In this document: in pieces, positions 59,622 through 64,000 of the stretch
Layout: each line of letters starts with the position of its first letter
How positions within the stretch are numbered: position 1 is the stretch's first letter
The notes under the pieces: model-generated
What the model was told of the DNA's origin: nothing
The model's database searches: none
The model's input: the letters and a program-made list of their open reading frames with translations, nothing else
Assembly (NCBI GenBank): GCA_016235805.1
Contig: JACRIY010000033.1
Coordinates: forward strand, 1-64,000
Length of the DNA: 64,000 bases
Direction of reading: 5' to 3'
Source of the DNA: Rhodocyclales bacterium
GTDB lineage: Bacteria > Pseudomonadota > Gammaproteobacteria > Burkholderiales > Rhodocyclaceae
Position numbers and translations under genes: made by a program

Positions 59622-60389
59622 ATGCAGATCAAGGACAGTGTTTTCATCATCTCCGGCGGAGCCTCCGGCCTCGGCGCGGGTACCGGGCGGATGCTGGTGG
59701 AGCAGGGTGGCAAGGTGGTGCTGGCCGACCTCAACGAAGCTGCCGGAAATGCATTGGCTGCCGAGTTGGGTGCCAACGCGCGCTTTGTCACCACCAACGT
59801 CGCCGACGAGGCCAGCGCAAAGGCTTGTGTCGCGGCTGCGCTGGCGGCTTTCGGCGGCCTGCACGGCCTGGTCAATTGCGCCGGCATTGCGCCGGCCGAG
59901 AAGGTGCTGGGGCGCAATGGCCCGCACTCACTGGACGTCTTCGCGAAAACCGTGACGGTGAACCTGGTCGGCAGCTTCAACATGATCCGCCTCGCTTCCG
60001 AGGCGATGAGCCAAGGCTCGCCGAATGCGGCCGGCGAGCGCGGCGTGATCGTCAGCACCGCCTCGGTGGCGGCCTACGACGGCCAGATCGGCCAGGCGGC
60101 TTACGCGGCATCGAAAGGCGGCGTGGTTGGCATGACGCTGCCGATCGCCCGCGAACTGGCGCGCTTCGGCATTCGCGTCATGACCATCGCCCCCGGCATT
60201 TTCGAAACGCCGATGCTGCTGGGCATGCCCAAGGAGGTGCAGGACGCGCTGGGCAAGATGGTGCCCTTCCCCTCGCGCCTTGGCAAGCCGGCGGAGTACG
60301 CGGCCCTGGTCAGACATATCGTCGAGAACGAGATGCTCAATGGCGAGGTGATCCGCCTCGACGGTGCCATTCGCATGGCACCCAAGTGA
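59622..60389 (+). CDS. 3-hydroxyacyl-CoA dehydrogenase type 2-like SDR
   Basis: A 255-residue short-chain dehydrogenase: [18 protein letters not shown] (NAD motif, about 12-29), DLNEA (NAD-type Asp), [10 protein letters not shown], and the catalytic Ser in [11 protein letters not shown] with YAASK (about 167-171). The segment [14 protein letters not shown] is typical of human HSD17B10-like 3-hydroxyacyl-CoA dehydrogenases used in isoleucine or fatty-acid degradation. It is monocistronic, after the tRNA terminator. The exact substrate is inferred from family. Confidence 0.85.
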   Translation: MQIKDSVFIISGGASGLGAGTGRMLVEQGGKVVLADLNEAAGNALAAELGANARFVTTNVADEASAKACVAAALAAFGGLHGLVNCAGIAPAEKVLGRNGPHSLDVFAKTVTVNLVGSFNMIRLASEAMSQGSPNAAGERGVIVSTASVAAYDGQIGQAAYAASKGGVVGMTLPIARELARFGIRVMTIAPGIFETPMLLGMPKEVQDALGKMVPFPSRLGKPAEYAALVRHIVENEMLNGEVIRLDGAIRMAPK

Positions 60390-60390
60390 C

Positions 60391-60473
60391 GGAGCCGCTC
60401 GGCTCCGTCATCCCCGCGTAGGCGGGGATCCAGATCGCAGGCAAGACTGGATTCCCGCCTTCGCGGGAATGAC
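60391..60473. repeat. dRS3-like inverted-repeat element
   Basis: GGAGCCG-CT-CGGCTCC is followed by GTCATCCCCGCG, then TGGATTCCCGCCTTCGCGGGAATGAC in pieces: the ATTCCC-N8-GGGAAT pattern known from dispersed repeats of Neisseria and other betaproteobacteria. The outer ends GTCATCCCCGC and GCGGGAATGAC are nearly inverted. It lies between the SDR gene and ccoI and may act as terminator. Confidence 0.75.
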
Positions 60474-60479
60474 AATTCC

Positions 60480-62933
60480 ATGCCCCTGACCGACCCATCC
60501 TGCTACCACTGCGGCCTGCCGATTCCGGCCGGCGCGGAGTTTCCGGTCGAGATCGACCAGACCCGGCGCGAGATGTGTTGCGCCGGTTGCCAGGCGGTGG
60601 CGCAGGCCATCGTCGGCAACGGCCTCGGCGACTACTACCGTCATCGCGACGCCCTGCCGGAAAGCCCGCGCGAGGCGCTGCCGCAGGTGCTGGCCGATTT
60701 CGGCCTGTTCGACCATCCCGACGTGCAGAAGAACTTCGTGCGCCGGGCCGAGGGCGTGGCGGGAGAACACGAGCGCGAAGCGGCGCTGATCTTGGAGGGC
60801 ATCACCTGCGCCGCCTGCGTCTGGCTCAATGAATCCCACGTCCGACGGCAGCCCGGTGTCACCTCGGTCGACATCAACTACACCACCCGCCGCGCGCGGG
60901 TGCGCTGGGACGAGCGTGTTACGCGCTTGTCGGCCATCCTCGAAGCGATATCCGCCATCGGCTATCGCGCCCATCCCTACGATATCGGTCGGGCGGAGGA
61001 ATTGGCGCAGAAGGAGCGCAAGACGGCGCTGTGGCGGCTGTTCGTCGCCGGCTTCGGCATGATGCAGGTGATGATGTACGCCGTGCCGGTGTATCTGGCG
61101 GATGGCGACATGACGCCGGACATCGAACAACTAATGCGCTGGGCCAGCCTGATCTTGACCCTGCCGGTGATCGGATACTCTGCGGCGCCTTTCTTCGTCA
61201 GCGCCTGGCGTGACCTGAAACTGCGCCGGGTCGGGATGGACGTGCCGGTCGCGCTGGGCGTCGGCGCGGCTTTTGCCGCCAGCGTCTGGGCCACGCTGAT
61301 CGCCGCCGGCGAGGTGTATTTCGATTCCGTCACGATGTTCGTCTTCTTCCTGCTCTCGGGGCGCTATCTGGAAATGATGGCGCGGCAGCGAGCGGCGCGC
61401 AGCGTCGAAACCCTGGCCCGGGCCATTCCGGCCTTTGCCACGCGCCTTGCCAGTTGGCCGAGCAGGGCAGGCGAGGCGGACGGCGAGCGCGTTGCCGTGG
61501 CCCAGTTGAACGTCGGCGATGCCGTCCAGGTCAAGCCGGGAGAAACGATCCCGGCCGACGGCAGCGTGCTCGACGGCGTGAGCGCGGCGGATGAGTCACT
61601 GCTCACCGGCGAAAGCCGGCCGGTGCAAAAGCGCATTGGCGACGCGTTGATCGGCGGTAGCGTAAATACCTCCAGCCCGCTGGTAATGCGGGTCGAGCGC
61701 GTCGGCGAGTCGACGCGGGTCGCCGCCATCCAGCGCCTGATGGAACGCGCGGCGGCGGAAAAGCCGCGCCTGGTGGAAATGGCCGACCGCGTTGCCGGTC
61801 GATTCATCGTCGCGCTGTTGCTGCTGGCGGTGGCGACCGCGCTCGCCTGGTGGTGGCTCGATCCGTCACGTGCGCTGTGGGTCTTCGTCGCGGTGCTGGT
61901 AGTGAGTTGTCCCTGTGCGCTGTCGCTGGCGACGCCGGCTGCGCTGACCGTGGCAACCGGCGCCCTGGCCGCGCGCGGCGTTCTGGTGACGCGCGGCCAC
62001 GCCATCGAGGCGCTCGCGCGCGCCGACCACTTCGTGTTCGACAAGACCGGTACGCTCACGGTGGGGCGCATGGAACTGGTCGAGGTGATTCCGATCGCCG
62101 GCGATGCGACACGTGCGCGGGCCTTCGCGGCGGCGCTCGAACGCGGCTCGGAGCATCCGATCGCGCGGGCGCTGGCCTCTGGCGGCGCCGACGCCGGGAT
62201 TGTGGTGGACGGCTTGCGCGCCACGACCGGCGCCGGGGTCGAAGGGCGGATGAACGACTCGATCTGGCGCCTTGGTCGCCCCGATTTTGTCGCGGCACTT
62301 CACGGACAGGCGATCCCGGCCGATGCCTTGGCGGCAGTCGGCGCCGGCGATACGGTGATTGCGCTCGGCAACACGGAAGGATGGGAGGCGTTTTTTCGTC
62401 TTAGCGATGCACTTCGGCCCGAAGCGAAGGCGATGGCGGCCAGCCTCATGGCAGCCGGCATTCGGCTCTCGATATTCAGCGGCGATGCGCCGGCAGCAGC
62501 GGCTAGGGTTGGTGCGGCGCTGGGCATCGACGACGCCCGCGGCGGACTCTCGCCGGAAGGCAAGCACGCAGCGCTCAAGGCGTTTCAGGAAGCCGGGGCG
62601 ACGGTGGCCATGGTCGGCGACGGGGTCAACGATGCGCCGGTACTGGCGCAAGCACAGGTTTCGATCGCCATGGGCGGCGGCGCCGACTTGGCCCGCGCCA
62701 ATGCCGACGTGGTGCTGCTCGGCAACGACCTGCAGGCATTGCCCGACGGGCTGGCCCTGGCGCGCCGAACCTTGCGCATCGTGAAACAGAACCTGGTCTG
62801 GGCCTTTGCCTACAACTTCCTTGCGATTCCGCTGGCCATGACCGGCTGGGTGACGCCCTGGATGGCCGGCATCGGCATGTCGGCCAGTTCGCTGCTGGTG
62901 GTGCTCAATGCATTGAGGCTGCAACGGCGATAA
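60480..62933 (+). CDS. ccoI: Copper-transporting P-type ATPase for cbb3 oxidase assembly
   Basis: It delivers copper for cytochrome cbb3 oxidase maturation (also called FixI). The 817-residue protein has the N-terminal zinc-ribbon-like CYHCGLP (8-14) and CCAGC, a heavy-metal domain with ITCAAC (about 107-112), membrane helices, the SCPCALSLATP metal path (about 476-486), DKTGTLT (about 520) and GDGVNDAP. A 21-bp motif encodes VGAGDTV (about 620-626) in the nucleotide-binding domain. Its stop overlaps the ccoS ATG by one base. Confidence 0.95.
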   Translation: MPLTDPSCYHCGLPIPAGAEFPVEIDQTRREMCCAGCQAVAQAIVGNGLGDYYRHRDALPESPREALPQVLADFGLFDHPDVQKNFVRRAEGVAGEHEREAALILEGITCAACVWLNESHVRRQPGVTSVDINYTTRRARVRWDERVTRLSAILEAISAIGYRAHPYDIGRAEELAQKERKTALWRLFVAGFGMMQVMMYAVPVYLADGDMTPDIEQLMRWASLILTLPVIGYSAAPFFVSAWRDLKLRRVGMDVPVALGVGAAFAASVWATLIAAGEVYFDSVTMFVFFLLSGRYLEMMARQRAARSVETLARAIPAFATRLASWPSRAGEADGERVAVAQLNVGDAVQVKPGETIPADGSVLDGVSAADESLLTGESRPVQKRIGDALIGGSVNTSSPLVMRVERVGESTRVAAIQRLMERAAAEKPRLVEMADRVAGRFIVALLLLAVATALAWWWLDPSRALWVFVAVLVVSCPCALSLATPAALTVATGALAARGVLVTRGHAIEALARADHFVFDKTGTLTVGRMELVEVIPIAGDATRARAFAAALERGSEHPIARALASGGADAGIVVDGLRATTGAGVEGRMNDSIWRLGRPDFVAALHGQAIPADALAAVGAGDTVIALGNTEGWEAFFRLSDALRPEAKAMAASLMAAGIRLSIFSGDAPAAAARVGAALGIDDARGGLSPEGKHAALKAFQEAGATVAMVGDGVNDAPVLAQAQVSIAMGGGADLARANADVVLLGNDLQALPDGLALARRTLRIVKQNLVWAFAYNFLAIPLAMTGWVTPWMAGIGMSASSLLVVLNALRLQRR
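62337..62357 (+). repeat. 21-bp dispersed motif, copy 18
   Basis: It matches the consensus except T for C near the end (variable bases AT). It is sense in ccoI, read as VGAGDTV. Confidence 0.8.
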
Positions 62934-63145
62934 TGGACGGCATGGACATCCTGTATTTGCTGATCCCGCTCTCCCTAGTGCTGGTCTTTGTCATCGCGGC
63001 ACTTTTCTGGTGGTCCCTGCGCAGCGGGCAGTACGAGGACCTGGACGGCCCGGGCTACCGCATCCTGATGGACGACGACAAGTCCGCCGCACCCGCGAAG
63101 CGCCCTCCGGTTGACCCAGATCAAAGCGGGGCTAACAAGAATTGA
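62933..63145 (+). CDS. ccoS: cbb3 oxidase maturation protein CcoS
   Basis: A 70-residue single-span membrane protein needed for heme and copper insertion into cbb3 oxidase. It has LYLLIPLSLVLVFVIAALFWWSLRSGQYEDLDGPGYRIL: one helix (about 6-28) and the conserved GQYEDLDGP segment right after it. The C-terminal tail is charged. It is coupled to ccoI by TAATG. A start three codons later (62942) is also possible. Confidence 0.93.
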   Translation: MDGMDILYLLIPLSLVLVFVIAALFWWSLRSGQYEDLDGPGYRILMDDDKSAAPAKRPPVDPDQSGANKN

Positions 63146-63212
63146 CCATACTGCCTGCGGGTTTTATGGTGATGGCTGAAAGCCGTCGCCCGAAGGCTCT
63201 CTGTTGGGGTTA

Positions 63213-63243
63213 GGGGTGCGCGCTGCGCACCCTTTTTTTTTCC
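63213..63243 (+). terminator. Terminator after ccoS
   Basis: GGGTGCGC-GCT-GCGCACCC is followed by nine or more T. It separates ccoIS from the ccoN promoter region. Confidence 0.92.
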
Positions 63244-63345
63244 GTCGAAACCGCGCCCCCGCAGTCTTTGCGGGCAAGAAGGACGCCCCATCCGGCTATA
63301 AACCATATTGATATCATTGTTATTGTTCTTGAAGTCGGATATATT

Positions 63346-63359
63346 TTGACCTACATCAA
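63346..63359 (+). promoter_or_regulatory. FNR/ANR box upstream of ccoN
   Basis: TTGAC-CTAC-ATCAA, one base off the FNR consensus TTGAT-N4-ATCAA. It sits about 112 bp before the ccoN ATG, and TAACCT at 63381-63386 fits a -10 for activation from -41.5. The 318-bp gap 63146-63464 holds only the terminator and this site. Confidence 0.75.
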
Positions 63360-63464
63360 ACCGCGCGAATGATTCGAGAGTAACCTGCGCCGGAATTTCC
63401 ATACTGCACCGCATCAAATGCAGTTGGGTCAACGATTTTTTTGTCTATGTGAGGTGAATCCATC

Positions 63465-64000
63465 ATGCAATCGCAAGCGACTTACAACTACAAAGTCGTG
63501 CGCCAGTTCGCTGTGATGACCGTAATCTGGGGCATCGTCGGCATGCTGGTGGGCGTAATCATCGCCGCCCAGCTGGTCTGGCCGGAGTTGAACGTGCACG
63601 AATTCCTGAGCTACGGACGCTTGCGTCCGTTGCATACCAACGCGGTGATCTTCGCGTTTGGCGGTTGCGCGCTGTTCGCCACGTCCTACTACGCGGTGCA
63701 GCGCACAAGTCACGCGCCGCTGTTCGCGCCGGGACTGGCCGCTTTCACCTTCTGGGGCTGGCAGTTGATCATCGTCCTAGCGGCGTTGTCGCTCCCGCTC
63801 GGATTCACCTCCGGCAAGGAGTATGCCGAGCTCGAATGGCCGATCGACATCCTCATCACGCTGGTCTGGGTTTCCTACGCCGTGGTGTTCTTCGGCACCA
63901 TCATCAAGCGCACCGTGTCGCACATCTACGTGGCGAACTGGTTTTTCGGCGGATTCATCCTGACCGTCGCGGTTCTGCACCTGGTGAATAGCGCGGCGGT
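63465..64000 (+). CDS. ccoN: Cytochrome cbb3 oxidase subunit I (N-terminal part)
   Basis: The catalytic heme-copper subunit of the high-affinity terminal oxidase; it runs off the window after 178 codons. The visible part has [23 protein letters not shown], then [36 protein letters not shown] (with the low-spin heme His in LRPLHTN), FWGWQL, and a HIYVANWFF segment. AGGTGA precedes the ATG. Five membrane helices are visible. It fits the FNR box upstream and ccoI-ccoS before it. Confidence 0.95.
   Translation, partial: MQSQATYNYKVVRQFAVMTVIWGIVGMLVGVIIAAQLVWPELNVHEFLSYGRLRPLHTNAVIFAFGGCALFATSYYAVQRTSHAPLFAPGLAAFTFWGWQLIIVLAALSLPLGFTSGKEYAELEWPIDILITLVWVSYAVVFFGTIIKRTVSHIYVANWFFGGFILTVAVLHLVNSAA

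Noticed and set aside
60420-60473. The dRS3-like repeat as a new element
   Set aside because: The ATTCCC-N8-GGGAAT pattern is a known dispersed-repeat type in betaproteobacteria.

Overview
The window is GC-rich chromosomal DNA from a betaproteobacterium, most likely Rhodocyclales or a neighbouring group such as Sterolibacteriaceae. The evidence is the gene order lptD-surA-pdxA-ksgA, dusB-fis-purH-purD-purK, ribF-ileS-lspA-fkpB-ispH and ccoI-ccoS-ccoN, and the protein families themselves. The genus is an inference. Genes are packed tightly, often with 1-8 base overlaps, and most are housekeeping genes.

Layout. 1-2.7 kb: end of class II aldolase, PsiE-like protein, purC and a DUF2189 membrane protein. 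2.8-7.3 kb: oligopeptidase A, a PilZ pair, xth, a Crp/Fnr regulator and a small membrane protein. 7.3-16.4 kb (minus): the outer-membrane biogenesis operon lptD-surA-pdxA-amidotransferase-ksgA-flavoprotein-lpxR-like. 16.5-27.5 kb (plus): amgK-murU (cell-wall sugar recycling), pepP-ubiH, dusB-fis, purH, purD, purK and a Sua5-type tsaC. 27.6-33.3 kb: tRNA-Ala, tRNA-Arg, several unknown membrane proteins, and a ugpB-like/ugpQ pair. 33.4-36.0 kb: alaS with an in-frame amber codon. 36.1-41.1 kb (minus): ilvE, CHCC zinc finger, waaF, SnoaL-like, YheT-like and phosphomannomutase. 41.1-53.1 kb: nudJ, mnmA, HU, STAS, rhodanese, queG, tsaE, amiC, ribF, ileS, lspA, fkpB and ispH. 53.15-59.57 kb: a 6.3-kb integrative element in tRNA-Thr(CGT), bounded by a perfect 45-bp duplication of the tRNA 3' end. 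It has an integrase, an excisionase-like protein, a primase/helicase-type replication protein followed by an iteron-like origin candidate, and a secreted cargo protein. 59.6-64 kb: an SDR dehydrogenase and the start of the cbb3 oxidase locus ccoI-ccoS, then an FNR box and ccoN.

The most unusual signal is a dispersed 21-bp motif: GTCGGCGC, C or T, GGCG, two variable bases, ACGGCG, usually preceded by AAGA, AAA or GAA. I found 18 copies in 64 kb. Seventeen lie inside genes, in five of the six possible frames relative to the host gene, and one is intergenic. In nine proteins it is read as VGAG(D/G/A/E)TA or a close variant, mostly in apparent loops. Conservation of the DNA across frames, rather than of one peptide, suggests a DNA-level function such as an uptake, segregation or recombination signal, or a very short mobile repeat. 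Orientation is not random here: 4 of the 5 copies before 18.5 kb point left and all 13 after 20 kb point right. I know of no described motif that matches.

A second family of about 100-bp GC-rich repeats sits between genes. It supplies the Shine-Dalgarno of purD and ispH, is translated into the C-terminus of PdxA, and a related block is translated into the N-terminus of the UbiH-like protein.
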